Below, piece by piece: positions 7,004 through 14,223 of a DNA stretch of 36,456 bases. The stretch is from Clostridiales bacterium (GTDB taxonomy: Bacteria; Bacillota; Clostridia; Christensenellales; Aristaeellaceae): positions 1 through 36,456 of the forward strand of contig JAILIE010000010.1 of NCBI GenBank assembly GCA_024695415.1, written 5' to 3'. Made by a program: the position numbers and the translations under genes. Below the pieces are notes generated by a model. It saw nothing but the letters and a program-made list of their open reading frames with translations, did not search any database and was not told where the DNA came from. How positions within the stretch are numbered: position 1 is the stretch's first letter; each line of letters begins with the position of its first letter.

Positions 7004-7491
7004 GGCGAGATCACCAGCCTGCGGTCAGAATCCCCGGAATCGAAAATAACGCCCTCTTCCTTATAGCGCTTCAGGACGAAACTGGTGGCGGTGCCGGTGA
7101 CGGTTTCCAGCGGGGAGAGCTTGCCGGAGACGAAGGCGGCGAGTTCCTTGAGCGTACGGGCTTCCACCAGGACCAGCAGGTCATAGGAGCCGGACATCAG
7201 GAAAACGCTCTTTACCTCGTCAAAGCAGTAGATCCGGCGGGCGATGGCGTCAAACCCCATATCCCGCTGCGGCGTGACACGGACCTCGATCATGGCCTCC
7301 ACCCGTTCCCGGTCCGTCAGGTCCCAGTTGATCATCGGGGCGTAGCGGAGAATGACGCGGCGCTTTTCCAGGCTCTCAATCGTTTCGGCCACTTCCTCCA
7401 CCGAGACGCCGGTCATTACGGCCAGCTTCTCCAGGGGAAGGCGGCAATCCTCCTTCATCAGGTCCAGGAGGGCGGTTTCCAGTTTCGTCAT
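7000..7491 (-). CDS. Lrp/AsnC family transcriptional regulator
   Basis: The 163-aa protein has an N-terminal winged helix-turn-helix (about residues 5-50, including LPLEKLAVMTGVSVEEVAETI) and a C-terminal RAM/ActR ligand-binding domain (about 65-145, with SVFLMSGSYDLLVLVEA). Such proteins form octamers and sense amino acids. ATG at 7491 is chosen because AAGGAAG lies 8 bases upstream; further upstream ATGs lack a good ribosome site. It heads the run lrp, aminotransferase, capA, decarboxylase, and is divergent from rubrerythrin. Its own promoter was not clear. Local autoregulation and control of the aminotransferase are inferred from the coupling. Confidence 0.92.
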   Translation of the reverse strand: MTKLETALLDLMKEDCRLPLEKLAVMTGVSVEEVAETIESLEKRRVILRYAPMINWDLTDRERVEAMIEVRVTPQRDMGFDAIARRIYCFDEVKSVFLMSGSYDLLVLVEARTLKELAAFVSGKLSPLETVTGTATSFVLKRYKEEGVIFDSGDSDRRLVISP

Positions 7492-7577
7492 GATGCGCAC
7501 TTCCTTCATCATAATATACCTGAAAATTTTACAACAGAAAGCGGGGAATGGCAAGCGGAAGAAAGGCGAAGAAACAA

Positions 7578-7606
7578 TTGAAATCCGGCCGGGAAAGCCC
7601 TATAAT
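7578..7606 (+). promoter_or_regulatory. Sigma-A promoter for rubrerythrin
   Basis: TTGAAA (7578-7583), a 17-bp spacer and a perfect TATAAT (7601-7606) lie about 40 bases before the ATG. GGAGGG at 7632-7637 is the ribosome site. Confidence 0.88.
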
Positions 7607-7645
7607 GGACTCAGCGAAAAAAACGAAAAACGGAGGGAATGACAC

Positions 7646-8182
7646 ATGAGCAAGTACGCCGGAACACAGACCGAAAAGAACCTGCTGGCCGCGTTCGCCG
7701 GGGAGTCCCAGGCCCGGAACAAGTACACCTATTTCGCGTCCAAAGCGAAGAAGGACGGCTTTGAGCAGATTTCCGCCCTGTTCCTGAAGACCGCGGAGAA
7801 CGAGAAGGAACACGCGAAGCTCTGGTTCAAGGAGCTGGAGGGTATCGGCAGCACCGCTGAGAACCTGGCCGCCGCCGCGGACGGGGAGAACTATGAGTGG
7901 ACCGATATGTACGAAGGCTTCGCGAAGACCGCCGAGGAAGAGGGCTTCCCGGAACTGGCGGAAAAGTTCCGCGGGGTCGCCGCCATCGAGAAGCACCATG
8001 AGGAACGGTACCGCGCGCTTTTGAAGAACGTCGAGATGAAGCAGGTGTTCGAGAAGAGCGAGGTCAAGGTATGGGAATGCCGGAACTGCGGCCACATCGT
8101 GGTCGGCACCAAGGCGCCGGACGTTTGCCCGGTCTGCGCGCATCCCCAGAGCTACTTCGAGGTCAACGCGGAGAACTACTGA
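7646..8182 (+). CDS. rbr: Rubrerythrin
   Basis: Rubrerythrin reduces hydrogen peroxide to water in the cytoplasm of anaerobes, taking electrons from rubredoxin or NADH:rubredoxin reductase. The 178 aa are the usual length. A ferritin-like four-helix domain supplies the di-iron ligands: Glu20, Glu53 and His56 in ENEKEH, glutamates near 97-99, and Glu115 with His118 in EKHHEER. The C-terminal rubredoxin-like domain binds one iron through Cys145, Cys148, Cys161 and Cys164 (CRNCG, CPVC). It is a single-gene unit with its own promoter and terminator, which fits stress-induced expression. Its presence supports an anaerobic host. Confidence 0.97.
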   Translation: MSKYAGTQTEKNLLAAFAGESQARNKYTYFASKAKKDGFEQISALFLKTAENEKEHAKLWFKELEGIGSTAENLAAAADGENYEWTDMYEGFAKTAEEEGFPELAEKFRGVAAIEKHHEERYRALLKNVEMKQVFEKSEVKVWECRNCGHIVVGTKAPDVCPVCAHPQSYFEVNAENY

Positions 8183-8196
8183 GAAGGACAGACAGG

Positions 8197-8229
8197 AAAA
8201 AGCCCTTGAGCCGAAAACTCAAGGGCTTT
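8197..8229. terminator. Shared terminator, rubrerythrin and tRNA-Pro
   Basis: AAAGCCCTTGAG (8199-8210) pairs with CTCAAGGGCTTT (8218-8229), a perfect 12-bp stem. The longer U-tract is on the minus strand, so it ends the tRNA-Pro transcript best, but it also lies 17 nt after the rubrerythrin stop. Confidence 0.85.
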
Positions 8230-8234
8230 GAACG

Positions 8235-8308
8235 TCTGGGTGAGAGGATTCGAACCTCCGGCCTCTTGAACCCCATTCAAGCACGCTACCAAACTGCGCC
8301 ACACCCAG
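8235..8308 (-). tRNA. tRNA-Pro (GGG)
   Basis: On the minus strand this is a 74-nt cloverleaf with acceptor CTGGGTG/CACCCAG, anticodon stem CTTGA/TCAAG around ATGGGGT (anticodon GGG), T loop TTCGAAT and discriminator A. CCA is not encoded. It has its own promoter and a hairpin terminator 6 bases downstream. An accessory-looking gene block begins beyond its 5' side. Confidence 0.95.
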
Positions 8309-8320
8309 TCAACGGATGGT

Positions 8321-8349
8321 ATCATAGCATAGTTAATGACCCGTGTCAA
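8321..8349 (-). promoter_or_regulatory. Consensus promoter for tRNA-Pro
   Basis: On the minus strand a perfect TTGACA (8349-8344), a 17-bp spacer and TATGAT (8326-8321) lie 12 bases before the tRNA 5' end, the spacing expected for a stable-RNA promoter. Confidence 0.9.
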
Positions 8350-8471
8350 TCGAAAAAAACATTTTCAGCGGGTGATATTCCGGTCGAAAAATGGAATACA
8401 CAACAGGTAAAACCACCAATCCATATGGAGTGGCAGTCATCAGAATTCGGGTTTTCCGCTCCAAGGCGTTA

Positions 8472-8499
8472 TTGACCGCAGGGGGGTTCTGCTTACAAT
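8472..8499 (+). promoter_or_regulatory. Probable promoter of the small accessory operon
   Basis: TTGACC (8472-8477), a 16-bp spacer and TACAAT (8494-8499) lie about 75 bases before the kinase-like gene. The flanking 8350-8572 region shows no convincing gene on either strand. Confidence 0.5.
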
Positions 8500-8572
8500 C
8501 CATAAATGAGTTGTACGATTCTTTTTTGAAATTGCCGGCTATGGAAATTGCAGAGAACGGACAGGAGCATTT

Positions 8573-9058
8573 ATGAAAGTCATTGTTCTGAACGGACCGA
8601 TGGGCGTCGGAAAGACCACGGTCGGGAAATACATCGCCGAACAGAACCCCGGAACCGCTTTTATTGACGGGGACTGGTGCATGGATCTCCATCCGTTTGT
8701 CGGCAATCCGGAAACCAGGGCCATGGCCGTCGACAATATCCTTCATATGATCAGGAATTATCAGGCTTGTTCCGTATGCTGCATGGCGGTGCTGGTATGG
8801 CTCATGGACGATCCGCAGGTGATCCGGAGCATTATGGAAGGTCTCTCCGCCATGCAGGCCGAAGTGAAGTATGTGACGCTGGTCTGCGACAGGGAAAACC
8901 TGATCAGTCGATGGAACCATGATCGGGGGTGTGAATGGCGGACGGACTACTGGCTGAACGTGAGCCTGAAGTCGCTTCCGGGTTTTGAATCGATGGAAAA
9001 CACCATAGACACAAGCGGTCTTCCGGTTGACCGGATTGCGGAACTGGTGATGGAATGA
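8573..9058 (+). CDS. P-loop nucleotide kinase-like protein
   Basis: The 161-aa protein begins almost directly with a Walker A loop, GPMGVGKTT at residues 8-16, followed by FIDGDWCMDL, the substrate-side acidic segment typical of small kinases such as shikimate, gluconate or chloramphenicol phosphotransferase types. A candidate lid with basic residues, ENLISRWNHDRG, lies near 108-119. ATP binding is a firm inference; the phosphoryl acceptor is unknown. It is the first gene of a small plus-strand run with a GNAT, a DUF402 protein and an HD-domain fragment, all families that often act on small molecules or nucleotides. Confidence 0.82.
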   Translation: MKVIVLNGPMGVGKTTVGKYIAEQNPGTAFIDGDWCMDLHPFVGNPETRAMAVDNILHMIRNYQACSVCCMAVLVWLMDDPQVIRSIMEGLSAMQAEVKYVTLVCDRENLISRWNHDRGCEWRTDYWLNVSLKSLPGFESMENTIDTSGLPVDRIAELVME

Positions 9059-9113
9059 TAAGGCATCCCGGGGAAAAAGCATTCAGATATTCCGGTTTGG
9101 AGGAGCAGAAGTT

Positions 9114-9539
9114 ATGACGTTTGTCAGATCCACGGAAATGAAGATCAGCCTGTCCCCGGAACAGGCGGAAATGCTGTCGACGAAAGAAACCATCCGGGAA
9201 ATCATCCGGCGGAATCCGGATACGGTCCTGGCTTTTGATATTTATGACCGGGAAGAGCTGATCGGTTTTGTCCTGGCGCACCGTTTCGAAGCGAACAAGT
9301 ATTTCCTGTGGGAATTCGCCATCGACGAAAACCACCAGAACCGGCACAAAGGGACACAGGCGCTGACGGAATTCATCGAATACATGAAGGTCAACCATGA
9401 CGCCCGGGAGATTACGACCACCTACATATACGGCAACGAGCACGCGAAACATGTATATGAAAAAGTGGGGTTTGTCGAGACGGATGTGGTGGACGAACCG
9501 GATTGCCATGAAGTGAATATGGTGTATTATGTCCGGTAA
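9114..9539 (+). CDS. GNAT family N-acetyltransferase
   Basis: The 141-aa protein fits a single GNAT domain, which transfers acetyl from acetyl-CoA to an amine. The strand LWEFAIDENHQNRHKGTQAL (about 65-84) is motif A with the QNRHKG pyrophosphate loop, followed by the motif B region with NEHAKHVYEKVGFVE (about 110-124). It resembles the spermidine/diamine acetyltransferase branch, but the substrate cannot be fixed. GGAGGAG lies 9 bases before the ATG. It follows the kinase-like gene by 55 bases and precedes the DUF402 gene by 15. Confidence 0.9.
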   Translation: MTFVRSTEMKISLSPEQAEMLSTKETIREIIRRNPDTVLAFDIYDREELIGFVLAHRFEANKYFLWEFAIDENHQNRHKGTQALTEFIEYMKVNHDAREITTTYIYGNEHAKHVYEKVGFVETDVVDEPDCHEVNMVYYVR

Positions 9540-9554
9540 GGGGGAATCAGGGCT

Positions 9555-10208
9555 GTGAAACATAAACGCCTGAACCGGGACGGGTGGGGATTTCAGTATT
9601 ACCCGTACTACCAGATGAGGATCGACCATGATCTGTTTCACGGGCTGGCCTGCCTGATCCGGATGACGGACGGGGAAAACAACTACTGGGAAACCCCAAA
9701 GGCCGGCAGGGTTCAGGTTACGGGTTCGGGAATGACCTGGCTTGAGCTGGTTCCGGACGGCACCGGCCGGGTGATAACGGTCAAGTATTTCCCGGACGGC
9801 ACCCATGACGCAGAGCGGAAACATTATCCGGTTCCGGCGGACCCGCGCTTCCGGCCATCCGTCTGGTATGTGGATATCATCGAGGGGATCGAATATGACG
9901 AATTTGGCGTCGCCGTGTTCATCGACAAGTACCTGGACGTGATCTTTACCCCGGAAGGAGACGTCAGAATCGACGACCGGGACGAACTGGACCGGGCCTT
10001 TGCTTCCGGCGAACTGACTGAAGCGCAGTACGAAGCCGCTCTGTCGGAATGCGATCGGGTGATTCACGACTTTTGCGGAGATATCCGGAAAACGGACGAA
10101 TGGTGCGCACAGGTCCGCCGCCTGGCGGAGGAACGGATTGCGGCGGGGGAACCTGTGCAGCTGTGCAGGGAAACGGCCGCGCTGGCAGGCGGGAAGATTC
10201 CGGGATAA
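9555..10208 (+). CDS. DUF402 domain protein (NtdP/FomD-like)
   Basis: The DUF402 fold includes nucleoside tri-/diphosphate phosphatases (NtdP) and the fosfomycin-pathway enzyme FomD. This 217-aa protein shows the core: SVWYVDIIEGIEYD, then FIDKYLDVIFTPEGDV and IDDRDELDRAFASGELTEAQ, where the aspartates would bind metal and phosphate (about residues 98-160). GTG at 9555 is the start, with a G-rich ribosome site (GGGGG about 10 bases upstream). A nucleotide or phosphate-ester substrate is likely but not shown. Its neighbours, a P-loop kinase and an HD-domain fragment, also belong to nucleotide-handling families. Confidence 0.82.
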   Translation: MKHKRLNRDGWGFQYYPYYQMRIDHDLFHGLACLIRMTDGENNYWETPKAGRVQVTGSGMTWLELVPDGTGRVITVKYFPDGTHDAERKHYPVPADPRFRPSVWYVDIIEGIEYDEFGVAVFIDKYLDVIFTPEGDVRIDDRDELDRAFASGELTEAQYEAALSECDRVIHDFCGDIRKTDEWCAQVRRLAEERIAAGEPVQLCRETAALAGGKIPG

Positions 10209-10267
10209 GCGGCTCCCGCCGGCCTGAATTTGAAGAGCCCAGCGAATGAACAAGGAGGATATTAGCC

Positions 10268-10705
10268 CTGATCCGTCATGAACTGATCAGGGCCACGGAG
10301 GAGTTCCTGAAGCAGAAATTCGAGCATGCCACGGAGTTTGAACAGCCGGATATTGCCTATCGGATCGAGCATACCTACCGGGTGGCGAATATCGGAAGGG
10401 AAATCGCAGTCAGGGAAGGCTTTGACGAAACGGAGATGATAATCGCCTGCCTTCTTCATGACGTGGCCTATTGCGAGGCGGTCGGGGAAGGCCGCTTCTG
10501 GCCCGCGTGGAAAGACCACGGGAGGCGCTCCGCCCGGATCGCCCGCCCGTTCCTGGAAGAACTGGGCCTTCCGAAGGACCGCATGCTCAGGCCGAATCTG
10601 GAAAAACACAGAGTACCGGTTCCGAACGCATTCCTTTGCCGCTCTTGTTCTTTTTCCTTCATCGTCTCAGCTTGCTTTTTCCGGATACTTCTTCAGCCAC
10701 GGTGA
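10268..10705 (+). pseudogene. Truncated HD-domain phosphohydrolase gene
   Basis: From CTG at 10268, which follows AAGGAGG (10252-10258) by 9 bases, the frame encodes a clear HD-domain start: helix LIRHELIRATEEFLKQKF, then IEHTYRVANIGREIAVREG, LLHDVAY with the HD pair, and HGRRSARIARPFLEELGLPKDR. Family homology stops near base 10585. The remaining codons to TGA at 10703-10705 encode an unrelated tail (FLCRSCSFSFIVSACFF) and the second half of the domain is missing. No ATG precedes the domain; the first ATG, at 10382, already lies inside it. So the gene has lost its 3' half and probably its ATG. A short expressed product cannot be excluded. Confidence 0.7.
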
Positions 10706-10890
10706 CTCTCCGCGCCTGCCTGTTTGTCCAAAATCGACATCAATTCCCGTTCCGCCTCGATTTCGCACGCGTAGGGATAGGAACCGGCATACCGGTCAAA
10801 CTGTTTCCGGACATGTTGAATACATGATTGACTGCAGGACGTATTTCGGACGTCAGAGATGACGGGCTTGCCTTTCTCTTTCAGACGCGG
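10667..10890 (-). pseudogene. Possible frameshifted gene remnant
   Basis: On the minus strand a frame without a start codon runs from about 10930 to a TGA at 10695-10693 and reads like protein, for example HVRKQFDRYAGSYPYACEI and EAERELMSILDKQAG. Shifting frame near 10710 extends it to PWLKKYPEKAS and a TGA at 10669-10667. Its upstream part overlaps the 3' end of the YhfC gene. I do not recognise the family. It may be the 3' end of a lost gene left by the event that cut the HD gene, or chance. Confidence 0.3.
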
Positions 10891-10891
10891 G

Positions 10892-11710
10892 TTATTCCGA
10901 CATTTTTCTGTAAAGCCGGACCGCTATGAAAACCACAACCGCGGTACACAAAGCGGACCAGATCTCAACCGACCAGAGCGGAACTGCGCCCCTCTGGTAC
11001 AGGGCGGGGATAGTATCCATCAGCATATGAAGCAGGATGGCCAGCGGCAGGTAACCTTTCTTTGCGTTCTGTACGCCGCAGAACACAATCACTGTCAATC
11101 CGATATGCAGCAGCATCGCGAACAGCCGTTCGATCACATTCAGGGCCATTGAGCCGAAATCAAACGCGGCGGCAGCCTGAACGGAGGGAAGCGCGGCCGC
11201 GGCCGTTTCCTCCGTAATTTTCAGCGCTTTCAGCGCGTCTTCAGCGGTTCCCCGGGAGAACAGGATCGCGGAGACCAGATAAATCATGATGGTGGGCAGG
11301 ATGACCGCCAGGATTTCGATCCCGCCATGGCCGATTCCGTACAGCACCGCGTTTTCACGGGTACGATCCTTTTTCAGGATGTATTTCAGGACAATATACC
11401 TTCCGCACTCCTCGAAAACGCCGGCCATGATGATTCCGTAAAGCACGTATGCCACGGTATTCCCGTTGATAAACCGGGATACGGGATTATCCATGACAAT
11501 GCACAGATAATGCACCCCGAGTTCCAGCACGCGGGAGGAAACCATAAACCCGACAGCGCCGGCGATGAGCCAGCTGATTTTCGTCTGTTCCTTATGCTTC
11601 CCGCGCCAGTAAAGGAAGCAGGCGACAGGAACCGCGATCATCAGGATGACCGTGATGGCCAGGGAGGGAACGGCGTTGCTGCCGATGACGATATTTTCAA
11701 ACTCTGTCAT
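10892..11710 (-). CDS. YhfC family intramembrane protease-like protein
   Basis: The 272-aa protein has about seven to eight hydrophobic segments and the conserved blocks of the YhfC family, related to Rce1/CPBP-type glutamic intramembrane proteases: FEECGRY (Glu100, Glu101, Arg104), GIGHGGIE (His128, Glu132), a lone His202 in LLHIGL, and LLHMLMD (His228, Asp232). These would form the active site within the membrane. The start ATG at 11710 lies 2 bases after the stop of the MerR gene and uses a GGGGAGG that spans that stop, so the two are co-translated. The substrate is unknown; the membrane-bound MerR protein is an obvious candidate. The gene end abuts the broken-gene region. Confidence 0.88.
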   Translation of the reverse strand: MTEFENIVIGSNAVPSLAITVILMIAVPVACFLYWRGKHKEQTKISWLIAGAVGFMVSSRVLELGVHYLCIVMDNPVSRFINGNTVAYVLYGIIMAGVFEECGRYIVLKYILKKDRTRENAVLYGIGHGGIEILAVILPTIMIYLVSAILFSRGTAEDALKALKITEETAAAALPSVQAAAAFDFGSMALNVIERLFAMLLHIGLTVIVFCGVQNAKKGYLPLAILLHMLMDTIPALYQRGAVPLWSVEIWSALCTAVVVFIAVRLYRKMSE

Positions 11711-11712
11711 TT

Positions 11713-12432
11713 TCAGTCACCTCCCCAGGTTTCCACGCAGAAGCCGTGATGGCCGCACTTCACGCAGGTCAGCTTCCGGGTTTTCATCGTATGACCGGCG
11801 AAAAGAGCTTCTTTAAATGCCGGCCGGAACACCTCGTGGCACTGCGGGCAGATATAGGCCGTATGGCGGTAGTAATAGCGCGTCCAGAATACGCCGAAGG
11901 GGATTGCGATCACAACCCAAAGGACGAAGGGCCACCAGACCCCTTTCAAAATCCACAGCAGGATGGACGCGATCTGCAGGAGACCCAGGGGAATCCCGCA
12001 CAGGAATACATTCCTGTACATGGTATTCAGTTTCTTTTTGCTTTCCATAACCGTCGCTATGTCACCAATGGATTCGATGGAGAATGACGAAACGGTTTTC
12101 AGTCCGCTTTTGAGTTCAGCCAGCCGGTCCAGTTTATCCTTACGCTCGCCGATTTCCTCCCGGAGCACCTGTTCCTGCTGTTCCAGCATTACAGCGATCA
12201 CGCCTGAAGGGTCATCTTCCTTCAGCAACTGCCCGATAGTGTCCAGCGACAACCCCGTGTCCCGCAGGAAGCATATGATTTTCATTCTCTTCAGGTCTTC
12301 CCCGGAATACAGCCTCCTGCCGCCCTCCGTCAGCGCGCTGGGAATCAGGATACCCCGCTGATCGTAGAACTGCACAGTCCGGACAGTAATACCACAAAGT
12401 TTCGCCAGCTCTCCGGTTGTGTACTGTGACAT
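11713..12432 (-). CDS. MerR-type regulator with two membrane segments and a zinc ribbon
   Basis: The 239-aa protein has a MerR winged helix-turn-helix at residues 4-70 (YTTGELAKLCGITVRTVQFYDQRGIL split as TTGELAKLCGI and VRTVQFYDQRGIL), then a dimerising coiled coil at about 80-112. Two membrane segments at about 143-162 and 167-186 would return the chain to the cytoplasm, and a C-terminal zinc ribbon carries Cys195, Cys198, Cys223 and Cys226. It is therefore a membrane-anchored DNA-binding protein, unlike soluble MerR, CueR or BmrR. ATG at 12432 follows AGGAGG by 9 bases; an upstream in-frame start at 12459 lacks a ribosome site. A palindrome and a repeated half-site lie in the promoter region, which suggests autoregulation. 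It is co-transcribed with the YhfC-type protease. Confidence 0.92.
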   Translation of the reverse strand: MSQYTTGELAKLCGITVRTVQFYDQRGILIPSALTEGGRRLYSGEDLKRMKIICFLRDTGLSLDTIGQLLKEDDPSGVIAVMLEQQEQVLREEIGERKDKLDRLAELKSGLKTVSSFSIESIGDIATVMESKKKLNTMYRNVFLCGIPLGLLQIASILLWILKGVWWPFVLWVVIAIPFGVFWTRYYYRHTAYICPQCHEVFRPAFKEALFAGHTMKTRKLTCVKCGHHGFCVETWGGD

Positions 12433-12468
12433 AACTCCGAACCTCCTTTCAGCGGCCATCCTACTATA

Positions 12469-12500
12469 TGACGTAACGTCACAAGCAATACCTGACGTAA
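12469..12500 (-). promoter_or_regulatory. Candidate MerR operator with promoter
   Basis: TGACGTAACGTCA (12469-12481) is a perfect 13-bp palindrome. Its half TGACGTAA recurs in the same orientation at 12493-12500, a 24-bp shift. It lies 37 bases before the MerR start. On the minus strand TATAGT overlaps its downstream edge as a possible -10, but no good -35 at 17-19 bp is visible. Confidence 0.55.
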
Positions 12501-12586
12501 GGGGATTTTTGGTTTTATCTTTGAAAATTCATATTTCAATCATCGTATGGAGATTGAAAAGCATACGTCCGGAATCGCCGCTTTTA

Positions 12587-14029
12587 TCACCCGATAATCG
12601 TCATGGACAAAAGGCCGAACAGTAGCGACAGGAAAACCAGCAGCGCCAGCTCCAGCTTCCAGCGGTACAGGATCAGGCCGACGCATTCCCGGATGAAGGC
12701 GTTGGGCCAGAACCACCACGCCGTTTTGCTGCCGAGCCCTTCCGCGGAGACACCGACCCGGGCCGCCCACAATCCGCTGCGGAACACATGGTAATTGGTG
12801 GTCACATAAGCGATTCTGTTCCCGATCCCGTGCTCCTCCATCAGTTTGCGGGAAAAGGCTATATTCTCCAGCGTACTGGCCGACTGTTCCTCCGTCAGGA
12901 TCGCGCTGTCCGGGATCCCACGGGAAAGCAGGTAGGCACGGATCGCCGCGGCCTCGGGCATAGGCTCGTCCTTCCCCTGGCCGCCGGAAGGAATCAGGAC
13001 CGCTTCCTTCCCGGTCTTTTCCTTCTGTTCTTTCCAGAAATCGACCGCCCGGTCCGCCCGGCCCTGCAGCAGCGGCGGCAGCGTGCCGTCCGACCGGAAC
13101 CAGCATCCCAGGACCAGGATCGCGTCCCGGTCCTGCGGGGGCACATGCCGGGCGGCTTTCAGCCCGCATACGGCTGCCCCCACCAGCATGCACTCAAAGT
13201 AGGAATAGGCCGTGCAGTAAAGGTTCTCCATGGTCATGTTGATCCGCAGTTCCATCAGGGATCCGGCAAAATCCCGGGAAGAGAGCCAGATGCCGAACAG
13301 ACCGCCACCCAGCATCCCAAGGCCCACGATCAGGCCCGCGATGCTTTCCGGCCGGGGCCGGTGATGGCGCAGCAGTTCGATATTGCTGACAACCATGGCC
13401 ACCGAAAAGATGAAGACCGCCGGGAAAGTATAGAACAGGAACCGGGAACCGGCGCAGCAGATGGTCGAGTAAACCGAATTCATCAGCATCTCTTCCGGCC
13501 GGAAGAGATATCTCAGTGTCGCCACCAGCAGGATAACGCCGCTCACGAAGGTGAACAGGAATCCGCCGGCGCAGAAGATCGTGGAATAGGCATAGAACGC
13601 CGGGCCCCGGGCGGAAAGATACCCCCGCAGCAGGATAACGCTGATCCCCAGCACGAATACGGTCAGGCATACCAGGGCGGCACCGCCGCCGGAAAAACTG
13701 CCGTCCGCCTCGTTATAGACGGTGAGCAGCCCGCTGATTTTCAGCACCGTGAATCCGACCGATTCCCCCTGGCTGTCCAGCAGGCACAATTCGCTTTCGC
13801 CCGGCGCCCGGGGGATGACATTCACCCATACGCTGTCCCCGTGGATTACCGGCTCGCCGATCTCAATCAGTTCCGGCCGATCCGCTTCCGCGCGGACCTG
13901 CGTGCCTTCCGGCAGAACCGGCAGCGAAAAACGCACATTCAGGGCATTGCCCGCCGCCAGCCGGTAAAGGGCAAACACGCACAGCATTCCAACGGCCAGG
14001 ATGATGGCCGCGCGGGTATATCGTTTCAT
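12587..14029 (-). CDS. DUF218/YdcF-ElyC family membrane protein
   Basis: The 480-aa protein has an N-terminal membrane segment and an extracytoplasmic beta-rich stretch of about 75 residues (roughly 28-105). Several more helices follow (about 115-290), then a C-terminal DUF218 domain and a last hydrophobic segment. The DUF218 blocks are AILVLGCW, LLQGRADRAVDFW, LIPSGGQGKDEPMPEAAA, EEQSASTLENIAFS and YVTTNYHVFRSG. Relatives such as SanA and ElyC affect envelope integrity and undecaprenyl-phosphate use; their chemistry is not settled. ATG at 14029 follows AAGGGA closely. It is divergent from the symporter at 14224. Confidence 0.87.
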   Translation of the reverse strand: MKRYTRAAIILAVGMLCVFALYRLAAGNALNVRFSLPVLPEGTQVRAEADRPELIEIGEPVIHGDSVWVNVIPRAPGESELCLLDSQGESVGFTVLKISGLLTVYNEADGSFSGGGAALVCLTVFVLGISVILLRGYLSARGPAFYAYSTIFCAGGFLFTFVSGVILLVATLRYLFRPEEMLMNSVYSTICCAGSRFLFYTFPAVFIFSVAMVVSNIELLRHHRPRPESIAGLIVGLGMLGGGLFGIWLSSRDFAGSLMELRINMTMENLYCTAYSYFECMLVGAAVCGLKAARHVPPQDRDAILVLGCWFRSDGTLPPLLQGRADRAVDFWKEQKEKTGKEAVLIPSGGQGKDEPMPEAAAIRAYLLSRGIPDSAILTEEQSASTLENIAFSRKLMEEHGIGNRIAYVTTNYHVFRSGLWAARVGVSAEGLGSKTAWWFWPNAFIRECVGLILYRWKLELALLVFLSLLFGLLSMTIIG

Positions 14030-14152
14030 GTGTTTCCCTTCTTTCACCGGTTATGACGCGTTTATATAAGACGAAGTCCGGACCCCTTTCATTATCGCAT
14101 AAAAATGCCATTCCGGGAACAACCGGCAGGAAAATAATGGATTGTATTTTGC

Positions 14153-14181
14153 TTGCATTTTTTGGAAGCCTTCGATATACT
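14153..14181 (+). promoter_or_regulatory. Sigma-A promoter for the symporter
   Basis: TTGCAT (14153-14158), a 17-bp spacer and TATACT (14176-14181) lie about 40 bases before the ATG at 14224. Confidence 0.8.
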
Positions 14182-14223
14182 TGTATTAACGGAAACATAC
14201 CATTCAAAACACAGGAGATGCCT

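Noticed and set aside
8235-8308. tRNA-Pro 3' end as a prophage attachment site
   Set aside because: No second copy of the tRNA 3' end and no integrase were seen in the flanking 6 kb.
8391-8576. 61-codon plus-strand frame before the kinase-like gene
   Set aside because: It overlaps the proposed promoter, lacks a ribosome site and resembles no family.
8333-9082. Minus-strand frame opposite the P-loop kinase gene
   Set aside because: The plus strand has the Walker A motif and ribosome site; the minus frame has neither.
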